Below, in pieces: positions 1 to 5,933 of a DNA stretch of 6,551 nucleotides. The DNA is taken from positions 1 through 6,551 of the forward strand of contig JBNLCM010000107.1 in assembly GCA_050303815.1 (NCBI GenBank). The letters run 5' to 3'. The stretch comes from Cognatazoarcus sp050303815. GTDB lineage: Bacteria; Pseudomonadota; Gammaproteobacteria; Burkholderiales; Rhodocyclaceae. The stretch's first letter is position 1; every line of letters begins with the position of its first letter. The position numbers and the translations under genes were made by a program. The notes beneath the pieces are model-generated. The model was not told the origin of the DNA. It was given only the letters and a program-made list of their open reading frames with translations, and ran no database searches.

Positions 1-751
1 CAAGGCCGGCCAGTTCGACCTGCTCGAGCGCACCGTGGCCAAGTTCCAGCAGACCTCGATGGCGCTGCGCCACGCGATGGTGCCGACCGTCGCCGCGGTG
101 CAGGGCATGGCGCTGGGCGGCGGCTGTGAGTTCGTCATGCACGCCGCCCACAGGGTGATGGCGCTCGAGAGCTACGTCGGGCTGGTCGAGGCGGGCGTGG
201 GGCTGATCCCGGCCGGCGCCGGCTGCAAGCACTTCGCGGTGCAGGCCGACGCGCTGGCCCGGCGATCCGCCGGCGGCGACGTCTTTTCCTACATCCAGAA
301 CATGTTCCAGACCGTGGCCATGGCGACCGTCGCCAAGGGCGCCCGCGAGGCGATCCAGCTCGGCTTCGCCCGGCCCTCGGACGACATCGTGCTCAACCCC
401 AACGAACTGCTCCATGTGGCCCTGCACCGGGCGCGGGCGATGGCCGAGGCCGGCTACCAGCCGCCTCAGGTCGAGCGCGGCATTCGCGTCGCCGGCCGGG
501 ACGGCATCGCCACCTGCGAGATGATGCTGGTGAACATGCACGGCGGCGGCTTCATCTCCGACCACGACTACACGGTGGCGAAGGCCGCGGCCACGGCCCT
601 GTGCGGGGGCGAGGTCAGCACCGGCAGCCGGGTCGATGCCCAGTGGATCCTCGATGTGGAGCGGGCGCTCTTCGTCGAGCTGCTGAAAAACGAGAAGACC
701 CAGCAGCGCATCGTGCACATGCTGGAAACCGGCAAGCCGCTGCGCAACTGA
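1..751 (+). CDS. 3-hydroxyacyl-CoA dehydrogenase/enoyl-CoA hydratase fusion (FadN type), 3' part
   Basis: This is the C-terminal 249 residues of a beta-oxidation protein whose start lies outside the window; the reading frame enters at base 2. An enoyl-CoA hydratase (crotonase) fold is visible. The oxyanion-hole stretch GMALGGGCEF carries the first catalytic Glu (codon 128-130), and LVEAGVGLIPAGAG carries the second (codon 188-190). About 150 further residues follow, ending in KPLRN. This long tail and ending are what I know from the roughly 790-residue FadN-type proteins, which have an N-terminal NAD-binding 3-hydroxyacyl-CoA dehydrogenase and a C-terminal hydratase; a stand-alone hydratase would stop much earlier. 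The expected reactions are hydration of enoyl-CoA and NAD-dependent oxidation of 3-hydroxyacyl-CoA in the cytoplasm. The thiolase for the next step starts 11 bp downstream. The dehydrogenase half is inferred, since only the hydratase half is present here. Confidence 0.9.
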   Translation, partial: KAGQFDLLERTVAKFQQTSMALRHAMVPTVAAVQGMALGGGCEFVMHAAHRVMALESYVGLVEAGVGLIPAGAGCKHFAVQADALARRSAGGDVFSYIQNMFQTVAMATVAKGAREAIQLGFARPSDDIVLNPNELLHVALHRARAMAEAGYQPPQVERGIRVAGRDGIATCEMMLVNMHGGGFISDHDYTVAKAAATALCGGEVSTGSRVDAQWILDVERALFVELLKNEKTQQRIVHMLETGKPLRN

Positions 752-755
752 GGAG
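751..755 (+). promoter_or_regulatory. Shine-Dalgarno site of the thiolase gene
   Basis: AGGAG lies 7 nt before the ATG at 763 and its first base is the last base of the upstream TGA stop. It fixes the thiolase start at 763, although the same frame is open back to a GTG at 601. The tight arrangement suggests translational coupling with the upstream gene. Confidence 0.85.
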
Positions 756-762
756 ACTGACC

Positions 763-1962
763 ATGAGCCAAACCATTCAGGACGCCTACCTGGTCGCTGC
801 CACGCGCACCCCGGTCGCCAGGAAGGGCGGGATGTTCCGCACCGTGCGCCCGGACGACATGCTGGCCCACGTGCTGCGCGCGCTGGTGGACCAGGTGCCC
901 GGCCTCGACCCGGCCGAGATCGGCGATGTCATTACCGGTTGCGCCATGCCGGAGGCCGAGCAGGGCATGAACGTGTCGCGTATCGGCCTGCTGCTGGCGG
1001 GCCTTCCCGACACCGTGCCCGGCATCACGATCAACCGCTTCTGCTCCTCCGGCGTGCAGGCCGTGGCCGATGCCGCCGCCCGCATTCGCCTGGGCGAGGC
1101 CGACGTGATGATCGCCGCCGGCACCGAATCGATGACCGTGATGCCGCAGATGACCGGCAACAAGACTTCGATCAGCCCGGCCATCTTCGCGAAGGACGAG
1201 AACGTCGCGATCGCCTACGGCATGGGCCTGACCGCCGAAAAGGTGGCGACGCAGTGGCAGGTGAGCCGCGAGGACCAGGACGCCTTCGCGGTCGAGTCGC
1301 ACCGCCGGGCCGTGGCGGCCATCGCGGCCGGCCATTTCCGGGACGAAATCTCGCCGCTGACGGCCCGCACCCACGTGCCCGGCGAGGGCGGCACCGTCCG
1401 CGTCATCGAAACCCTCTGCGATACCGACGAGGGACCGCGACCGGATTCCTCGCTCGAGAAGCTGGCAAAGCTGCGGCCGGTGTTCGCCGCCCGCGGCTCG
1501 GTCACGGCGGGCAACAGTTCTCAGATGTCGGACGGCGCCGCGGCGGTGCTGCTGATGTCGGAAGCCGCCGTGAAACGCACCGGCGCCACGCCGATCGCCC
1601 GATTCTCGAGCTATGCAGTGGCCGGCGTCCCACCCGAGGTCATGGGCATCGGGCCGGTGGAGGCGATTCCGCGGGCGCTGAAGGCTGCCGGGTTGCAGCA
1701 GGGCCAGCTCGACTGGATCGAGTTGAACGAAGCCTTCGCCGCCCAGTCGCTGGCGGTGATGCGTACGCTCGACCTTGATCCTGCGAAGGTCAACCCGCTG
1801 GGCGGCGCCATCGCTCTCGGACACCCCCTCGGCGCCACAGGGGCGATCCGCACCGCGACGATCCTGTCGGCGATGCAGCGCGACCCCGCGCTGCGCGTCG
1901 GCATGGTCACGATGTGCATCGGGACCGGCATGGGGGCCGCGGGGATCTTCGAGCGGGTCTAG
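763..1962 (+). CDS. fadA: acetyl-CoA C-acyltransferase (3-ketoacyl-CoA thiolase)
   Basis: This 399-residue protein is the usual full length of a degradative thiolase. It cleaves 3-ketoacyl-CoA with free CoA to give acetyl-CoA and a shortened acyl-CoA, the last step of a beta-oxidation cycle in the cytoplasm. All family signatures are intact: the nucleophile Cys94 in NRFCSSGVQAV, the NEAF motif at 322-325, His354 in GGAIALGHPLGATG, and the second active-site Cys385 in CIGTGMGAAG. The start at 763 is chosen because of the AGGAG 7 nt upstream and the conventional N-terminus MSQTIQDAYLVAATRTP. It forms an operon with the preceding dehydrogenase/hydratase gene (11-bp gap), matching the known fadN-fadA pairing. 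The sequence cannot exclude a biosynthetic acetyl-CoA acetyltransferase, but the partner gene argues for beta-oxidation. Confidence 0.95.
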   Translation: MSQTIQDAYLVAATRTPVARKGGMFRTVRPDDMLAHVLRALVDQVPGLDPAEIGDVITGCAMPEAEQGMNVSRIGLLLAGLPDTVPGITINRFCSSGVQAVADAAARIRLGEADVMIAAGTESMTVMPQMTGNKTSISPAIFAKDENVAIAYGMGLTAEKVATQWQVSREDQDAFAVESHRRAVAAIAAGHFRDEISPLTARTHVPGEGGTVRVIETLCDTDEGPRPDSSLEKLAKLRPVFAARGSVTAGNSSQMSDGAAAVLLMSEAAVKRTGATPIARFSSYAVAGVPPEVMGIGPVEAIPRALKAAGLQQGQLDWIELNEAFAAQSLAVMRTLDLDPAKVNPLGGAIALGHPLGATGAIRTATILSAMQRDPALRVGMVTMCIGTGMGAAGIFERV

Positions 1963-1978
1963 TCCGTACCCCATCGCG

Positions 1979-2008
1979 GTGTGCGGCGCGTTTCGGCGCG
2001 CCGCACAC
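1979..2008. terminator. strong GC hairpin between convergent genes
   Basis: A perfect 12-bp inverted repeat, GTGTGCGGCGCG (1979-1990) and CGCGCCGCACAC (1997-2008), encloses the 6-nt loop TTTCGG. It sits 16 bp after the thiolase stop and 18 bp beyond the end of the convergent TPR-like gene, so it could serve both transcripts. Neither strand has a T-tract after the stem, so intrinsic termination in the textbook form is not assured; a role in 3'-end protection is the alternative. Confidence 0.6.
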
Positions 2009-2026
2009 GAACGATGCCGGCGGGGA

Positions 2027-3319
2027 CTAGCTGAATCGATGTGAGGTGACGGGACCGTCGAACCAGATGTCCGACGGCTCTGCAACGTGGCGTGCGAGTT
2101 GAATTACGGCGTCTATGGGATCGTCAATGCTGGCCGGTTCTTCGCGGGCGGAGCTCTCGGTCGCATCAAGAATGCGTTCGATCCATACATCCGCAGATTC
2201 ATGGACCACAGGCTGTGGGCACGGGGTGCCGTCATCACCGAAGTGGCTCTGCGCATTCCACGGTGCAACGATCACTTGATGGAGCAGTCCGACGAAGCTC
2301 GGGATGTACAGGGGGGGCTCGGTCCAACTGGCCGCGCGGGTGATCAGCATGGCGCTGCCGTTGGTGATCCGTGGGCCCAGTGCCAGGGGCGTGTGGCGGC
2401 TGAGATCGTAGGTCACGATGGGTGCCCCATCGGCCTGCTCCAAGGGGTGTACGGGTATGCCCAGCATGCAGCCCAGAGTTCCGGCGATGATCTGGCTGCC
2501 CGGATCGTTGAAGGCACGCAGTGCCTTGGGGCACTTGCCGGTCGCCTCGAGTGTCGTGACGAGCCGAGACAGATCCTGGTGGATCGCATTGACGGAATCG
2601 TGCAGATACGCGTAGCGACCCTGCATGCCCTCGTGAAAGCCGTAGGGTGAAAGGTGCAGAAGGATGCTGCCGTTCATGACGAAGTGCCAGCCGCGAAGAT
2701 CCGTTAGCGACAGGTCGGTGCCGACCTGCCGGACGCGCGCCAGCATGCCCCGTAGCCGCGTCATCGCACGATCTTGGGCGCCATCACTTGGCTGGAGGCG
2801 AGTGGCATGATCGATGGCGGTACTGACATCCGCTGCCGAGAGGGCGTTGAAGCACAGGACATAGCGGTGCCAGAACTGGTCGAGCAGATCTGGATTGGCG
2901 AGAAGGAGGTCCCGGGCCTGTTCATGATGGCCGCTGCGTTCGAAGGCCGCAGCCAACTCTTCGACGACGGCCGATTGCCCAGGCAGGTCGCGATTCAGGC
3001 GTTGCAGCACCGGTATCGCGATCTGGGGCAGGCCCAGATCGATCAGCTGGTAGCCCAGATCGTATAACGGCTGCGGCTGGAGCGTGCAGGCTGCCTCGGC
3101 CGCCTGCTGGAGCGGGTCGATGGATAGTTGGCGGGCGGCGGTACTTAGGGCATCGAACAAACGCCGCAAGCCGATATCGTCGCCATTGAGCGTATCGGTC
3201 AGGGCCGCGAAACGCAGGACGCGGATCGCGTCCTGTGGCTTCCCGCTTCGCAGGCAGTCCTCGGCCGAGCGAAGCGCGTCATTGGATCCGGTCGCAGGCA
3301 TCCCTGGCATTGCTCTCAT
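2027..3319 (-). CDS. TPR-like helical repeat protein with uncharacterised C-terminal domain
   Basis: This 430-residue protein has no recognised function. Residues about 15-200 form paired amphipathic helices with TPR-like spacing (for example DALRSAEDCLRSGKPQDAIRV, then LYDLGYQLIDLGLPQIAIPV, then AFERSGHHEQARDLLL). From about 208 a different domain begins. It carries LRGWHFVMNG (208-217), LSPYGFHEGMQGRYAY (223-238), DPGSQIIAGTLGCMLGIPV (272-290) and SWTEPP (331-336). The third motif loosely resembles the loop-helix of phosphoribosyltransferase-like folds, but that is only an impression. From memory, similar TPR plus LRGWHF-type proteins occur in other bacteria as hypothetical proteins. No signal peptide or membrane segment is seen, so it is probably cytoplasmic. 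The start is uncertain: ATG codons at 3319, 3310 and 3301 and a TTG at 3322 share the frame, and none has a good Shine-Dalgarno site. Codons such as AGA, CTA, TTA and CCA are commoner than in the thiolase. It appears to be a single-gene unit, convergent with the thiolase. Confidence 0.85.
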   Translation of the reverse strand: MRAMPGMPATGSNDALRSAEDCLRSGKPQDAIRVLRFAALTDTLNGDDIGLRRLFDALSTAARQLSIDPLQQAAEAACTLQPQPLYDLGYQLIDLGLPQIAIPVLQRLNRDLPGQSAVVEELAAAFERSGHHEQARDLLLANPDLLDQFWHRYVLCFNALSAADVSTAIDHATRLQPSDGAQDRAMTRLRGMLARVRQVGTDLSLTDLRGWHFVMNGSILLHLSPYGFHEGMQGRYAYLHDSVNAIHQDLSRLVTTLEATGKCPKALRAFNDPGSQIIAGTLGCMLGIPVHPLEQADGAPIVTYDLSRHTPLALGPRITNGSAMLITRAASWTEPPLYIPSFVGLLHQVIVAPWNAQSHFGDDGTPCPQPVVHESADVWIERILDATESSAREEPASIDDPIDAVIQLARHVAEPSDIWFDGPVTSHRFS

Positions 3320-3340
3320 CAATCATGCTGATAGCCGAGT

Positions 3341-3357
3341 ATGCCATAGGCATTATC
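3341..3357 (-). promoter_or_regulatory. possible promoter/operator of the TPR-like gene
   Basis: On the minus strand GATAAT (3357-3352) resembles a -10 box and would start transcription about 25 nt before the ATG at 3319. It overlaps a short perfect inverted repeat, ATGCC-ATA-GGCAT (3341-3353). No convincing -35 box is seen at 16-18 bp, so this is only a candidate. Confidence 0.25.
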
Positions 3358-3759
3358 CTGAGGTGCTTGGGGATTCGCGCTCCTCGCGGGACCGGTGCGC
3401 CCCGGCGCGAAGGCATCGGGACCTGGGTCGGAGGCTGTGCCATCGGTGGCGAGGCAGCTGCCGCCAACGCATCAGCGTGGCGATACCCGAGTAGATGCTG
3501 GCTACCCGTGGCGCATGCGGGATTGCGAATACCCCTCTGCGGTCCGCTGGATCCGCGTAGTGGGCGGGCTTGCGGGGCATGCCATGACGCCGACGAGCTC
3601 GACAGCCGGGTGTCGCGCATCGTGCTCACGCGGCCTCAGTTCGACCGGCGCAGGAGCACCCATGATTGAGCACCGTCAGCGATGGCGGCGCCGAAGGCTG
3701 CCAGAGTCAACCGCCGCCGCCGGCCTCGCCAGGCTTCCTGCTGTTGCGGTATTTCAGCA
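3358..3759. other. gap without a supportable gene
   Basis: Between the candidate promoter of the TPR-like gene and the stop of the DUF4124 gene I find no gene, RNA or repeat that I can defend. Open frames cross it on both strands, but they are rich in Arg, Pro, Ala and Ser, lack ribosome-binding sites and recognisable motifs, and run into or under the flanking genes. It presumably holds the upstream control region of the TPR-like gene and the 3' end of the DUF4124 transcript. A decayed gene is possible but not shown. Confidence 0.4.
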
Positions 3760-4425
3760 TCAACTGCGACACGCCCGCTCCATCGCCTCCCGCGCCCGGC
3801 GGATGTCTTCGCTGCTGGCGCGGGCGCCCGGGCGGGTCAGCTGGGCGACGCGTTCGCGCATGTCGGCGCAGCGGCTGGCGGCTCGAACGTCGTGCTCGGC
3901 CTCGCGCGCCGCGGATCGCATGCGCTCCTTGTCGACCCCGTCGCAGGCCTCGCGGTATTCCGCCTGGGCCTGTTCCAGGGCCGCCTTTCGCTGGTTGTCG
4001 TCGAGGTAGTTGCGCTTGCCGTCGCCGTCGCGATCGTAGACCCGGCCGCCCGATTTCAGGATGCCCAGCTGCTGGCGCGCCAGGCCGCAGCGCTGGACGC
4101 GCGCCTCGGCCTCCTGCTGGCGGCGGGCCTCGCTGGCCGCGCGGTCGCGGGATTCGGCCGACTGGCGATTGGCGGCTTCGAGCTCGCGCTGCAGGCGTTC
4201 GCGCTCCGGTTCGCTGCTGCGGGGAGGCGGCGGTGGCCGCAGCTCGAGTTTGCGGGCGGACTGGTCGGGCGGGGGCGTAGACGAATAGTGGGTCACGCCG
4301 TTTGCGTCCTTCCAGCGATAGACGTTCTCGGCGCTTGCCAGCGGCGCGAGGCACAGCAGCAGGAGCGGCAGGGCTGCACGGGGCGTGGCAGCCCGGCGGC
4401 GTGGGCGGTCGGGTCCTGAGGGCAT
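3760..4425 (-). CDS. secreted DUF4124-domain protein
   Basis: This 221-residue protein has an N-terminal signal peptide: Arg-rich residues 7-16, a hydrophobic core LPLLLLCLAPLASA at 19-32, and a probable cut after Ala32. The mature protein opens with the DUF4124 signature ENVYRWKDANGVTHYSS (33-49). A Pro run (64-68) follows, then a charged helical, likely coiled-coil stretch (about 74-112), then a Cys-bounded part. Cys113, 161, 186 and 219 could form two disulfides. Residues 131-142 (DRDGDGKRNYLD) resemble a calcium-binding loop. The Cys before Leu26 lacks a lipobox, so it is probably soluble in the periplasm. DUF4124 proteins are common in gammaproteobacteria and have no established function. 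The ATG at 4425 is preferred over 4455 because a TACAAT -10-like box overlaps the latter. The gene is divergent from the broken gene at 4585. Confidence 0.85.
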   Translation of the reverse strand: MPSGPDRPRRRAATPRAALPLLLLCLAPLASAENVYRWKDANGVTHYSSTPPPDQSARKLELRPPPPPRSSEPERERLQRELEAANRQSAESRDRAASEARRQQEAEARVQRCGLARQQLGILKSGGRVYDRDGDGKRNYLDDNQRKAALEQAQAEYREACDGVDKERMRSAAREAEHDVRAASRCADMRERVAQLTRPGARASSEDIRRAREAMERACRS

Positions 4426-4453
4426 GGGTCGATCTCGCGTGGATGCGACTGGC

Positions 4454-4459
4454 ATTGTA
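4454..4459 (-). promoter_or_regulatory. candidate -10 box of the DUF4124 gene
   Basis: TACAAT on the minus strand matches five of six bases of the sigma-70 -10 consensus. It would start transcription near 4446, leaving a leader of about 20 nt before the ATG at 4425. No clear -35 box lies at the right distance, so an activator or a weak promoter is implied. Confidence 0.35.
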
Positions 4460-4473
4460 GCGGCCGCAGCGGG

Positions 4474-4495
4474 CTGCCGAGCGCGGAATCGGCAG
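4474..4495. promoter_or_regulatory. inverted repeat in the divergent intergenic region
   Basis: CTGCCGA (4474-4480) and TCGGCAG (4489-4495) form 7-bp arms around an 8-bp centre. The repeat lies between two divergent transcription units, upstream of the candidate -10 box of the DUF4124 gene. The form suits a dimeric regulator's operator, but chance occurrence in GC-rich DNA is quite possible. Confidence 0.25.
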
Positions 4496-4584
4496 TCTGC
4501 GTGACCGATGCCCTTTATCTATGCTGGGACGGTGTGCCGCGCCGGGGAGGCCGCGGCCCCGACTGTCTGAAGGAACGGAGACAC

Positions 4585-5246
4585 ATGCCCATCTTCCTCC
4601 ATGAGCACCAGATCGGTTTCGATACCACAACCGTTGGCTTCCCGAACCTGGGGGACCGCATGGCCCTGGTGCTGCAGACGCCGGGTGGCCTGTACGGCTT
4701 CCATGTGATGCCCGCCCAGGGAGTTCGCAGCGGTGCGTTCCACACATTCTTCACCGGTCGCTCCGCGGGCGTTACCTGCCTGCTACCGGCCGAATCGCTA
4801 TGGCCCCGTGGTTCGAAGCGGGCCGGTCTGGCGGCGAGGCAGGCGGAGATGCAGTCCATCGCCAAGGCCATCGCTTACCAGGGGTCCGGCCTGTGGCTTC
4901 GACACCTCGAAGGGGACGGGGACCGGTCGAACGGAATCCACCGACGTGGAGTCCGGTCCGGGTGGGGCGGGCGTCCGCTCGATCCACGACAAGCGCATGA
5001 GCAACATGGACGTCACCACCGACATGGCCGGCAGTTGCGCCGCGGGCAGCGAGCTGCGGGAGATCAATCTCGACCGGGCGCAAATGAACGCCCGTGGCCA
5101 ACGGGGCTTGCCCTGCCAGGCGCTGTTTCTGGCGACGACCCCGGCGAAGAAGGGCGTCACGAGCGCCGCCCTGGTCAAGGCAACCCAACCGGGGAGAGAT
5201 CCATGTGGTCAAGGCGAGTGCGCTCGACCGTTTCGACGCCACCTGA
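4585..5246 (+). pseudogene. frame-broken gene of unknown function
   Basis: A start with good ribosome-binding signals (AGGAACGGAG, then ATG at 4585) opens a protein-like sequence beginning MPIFLHEHQIGFDTTTVGF. It continues with LGDRMALVLQTPGGLYGFHV. Sense then moves between frames: SAGVTCL in the first frame to about 4782; YRPNRYGPVV in the second from 4784; QAEMQSIAKAIAYQG back in the first (4840-4884); GFDTSKGTGTGRTES and later LREINLDRAQMNARGQRGLP in the second to about 5194; and EIHVVKASALDRFDAT in the third, ending at TGA 5244-5246. Repaired, it would be about 219 residues. The likely breaks are an extra base near 4783, a second near 4830-4840, an extra G in the GGGG run at 4881-4884, and an extra base near 5195. 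Uncorrected, the first frame runs to 5310 with a low-complexity tail. I do not recognise the family; no signal peptide or membrane segment is seen. Sequencing error is the alternative to decay. Confidence 0.75.
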
Positions 5247-5255
5247 ACCGTGGCG

Positions 5256-5280
5256 CGCGCTGCCGGCTCAGGGCAGCGCG
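5256..5280. terminator. hairpin over the convergent gene ends
   Basis: CGCGCTGCC (5256-5264) and GGCAGCGCG (5272-5280) form a perfect 9-bp stem with a 7-nt loop. The loop contains the stop codon of the cytochrome gene on the minus strand, and the stem starts 10 bp after the stop of the broken plus-strand gene. It lacks a T-tract on either strand. Confidence 0.45.
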
Positions 5281-5729
5281 GGCGGCGCGTCGGAAAGCGT
5301 GCGCAGGTAGGCGATCAGGTTGGCGCGCTCGCGCGGGTCCGGGATACCGACGAAATTCATCTCGCGACCGGGCACGGCCTGCTCGGTGTCGGCAAGGTAA
5401 TAGTCGAGCGTGGCATAGGTCCACGGCTTGCCCACCGCCGCCATCGCGGCGGAGTAGCGGAAGCCGTCGTGGGTGCCGGCGGTGCGTCCGAAAACGTTCC
5501 ACAGGTGGGGACCGGTGAAATTGTCGCCGCCCTTGTCGCCGTCGTGGCACTGGGAGCACTTGCGCTCGAAGTAGCGCGCGCCGGCCGCGGGATCGGCATG
5601 GCGGATGGCGGTCGCCATGGCCTCGGACAAGGGGGGATCGAAGCGGGCCAGTGGCCCGCCGGCGTGGGCGGGGGCCGCGGCCAGGAGCAAGCCGGTGGCC
5701 AGCAGCAGGAGGGTCGAGCGGTAGCTCAT
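5268..5729 (-). CDS. periplasmic monoheme c-type cytochrome
   Basis: This 153-residue class I cytochrome c is exported by a signal peptide (MSYRSTLLLLATGLLLAAAPAHA, cut about after Ala23). Haem is attached covalently at CSQCH (58-62), with His62 as the proximal ligand. GPHLWNVFGRTAGTHDGF (73-90) and YSAAM (92-96) are conserved family segments. Met124 in REMNFVGI is the expected distal ligand, before the C-terminal helix ERANLIAYLRTL (134-145). It would carry single electrons between periplasmic or membrane redox partners; the partners cannot be told from this window. The ATG at 5729 is chosen because it places the signal peptide at the N-terminus. A TTG 36 bp upstream is open in the same frame but would add 12 polar residues; neither has a clear ribosome-binding site. 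It lies on the same strand as metW but 204 bp away, so it is probably transcribed separately. Confidence 0.93.
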   Translation of the reverse strand: MSYRSTLLLLATGLLLAAAPAHAGGPLARFDPPLSEAMATAIRHADPAAGARYFERKCSQCHDGDKGGDNFTGPHLWNVFGRTAGTHDGFRYSAAMAAVGKPWTYATLDYYLADTEQAVPGREMNFVGIPDPRERANLIAYLRTLSDAPPALP

Positions 5730-5849
5730 CGTGGTGTCGCGGGTGGGTTCCTGCGTGGGAGACAAGGGGCAGGCCGCGCCAGCTTGTGGTCTCGTCGCAC
5801 TGGTGGAGCCATAGGGTGTCCTCTCGTGCCATGGCGCCCGCGGTCCCGC

Positions 5850-5868
5850 CCCTCTCCTGTAGAGAGGG
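5850..5868. terminator. 7-bp-stem hairpin between metW and the cytochrome gene
   Basis: CCCTCTC (5850-5856) and GAGAGGG (5862-5868) pair perfectly around a 5-nt loop. It is the second of two small hairpins after metW and could end the metXW transcript or lie in the cytochrome leader. There is no T-tract. Confidence 0.35.
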
Positions 5869-5895
5869 ACGGCTCGGCGAAGTTCGGTGCCATCG

Positions 5896-5912
5896 CCTGA
5901 CCGTTCGTCAGG
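5896..5912. terminator. 6-bp-stem hairpin just after metW
   Basis: CCTGAC (5896-5901) and GTCAGG (5907-5912) enclose a 5-nt loop, about 21 bp past the metW stop. The position suits a transcript end, but the stem is short and no T-tract follows on the minus strand. Confidence 0.3.
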
Positions 5913-5933
5913 TCGCTTGCCCGTCGCACGGGG

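Noticed and set aside
601..762. N-terminal extension of the thiolase from a GTG at 601
   Set aside because: It would overlap the upstream gene by about 150 bp and give an Arg-rich leader unlike any thiolase; the AGGAG before 763 marks the true start.
568..2085. 505-codon open frame on the minus strand opposite the thiolase
   Set aside because: It is antisense to a clearly identified thiolase, is rich in Arg, His, Gly and Ala, and has no recognisable domain. High G+C leaves such shadow frames open.
2087..2650. 187-codon plus-strand frame inside the TPR-like gene region
   Set aside because: It lies entirely antisense to the TPR-like gene, which has better protein character and clear motifs; no ribosome-binding site is seen.
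3279..3629. 116-codon minus-strand frame upstream of the TPR-like gene
   Set aside because: It overlaps the start of the TPR-like gene, is low-complexity (Ser, Arg, Pro, Ala) and has no motif or ribosome-binding site.
3707..4747. 346-codon minus-strand frame overlapping the DUF4124 gene
   Set aside because: The DUF4124 frame has a signal peptide and a family signature; this one is Arg/Pro-rich shadow sequence and crosses the divergent promoter region.
4881..4890. Programmed ribosomal frameshifting at the GGGG run
   Set aside because: Four separate frame changes in both directions and no slippery heptamer with a downstream stimulator make programmed shifting implausible.
4501..5310. Treating the uninterrupted plus-strand frame as an intact 269-residue gene
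   Set aside because: After about codon 4884 this frame turns into Arg/Gly/His-rich sequence while the adjacent frame carries protein-like motifs, so a frame-broken gene explains it better.
5250..5900. 216-codon plus-strand frame over the cytochrome gene
   Set aside because: It is antisense to a cytochrome with an intact CXXCH and Met ligand, and it is Gly/Arg/Val-rich without domain features.
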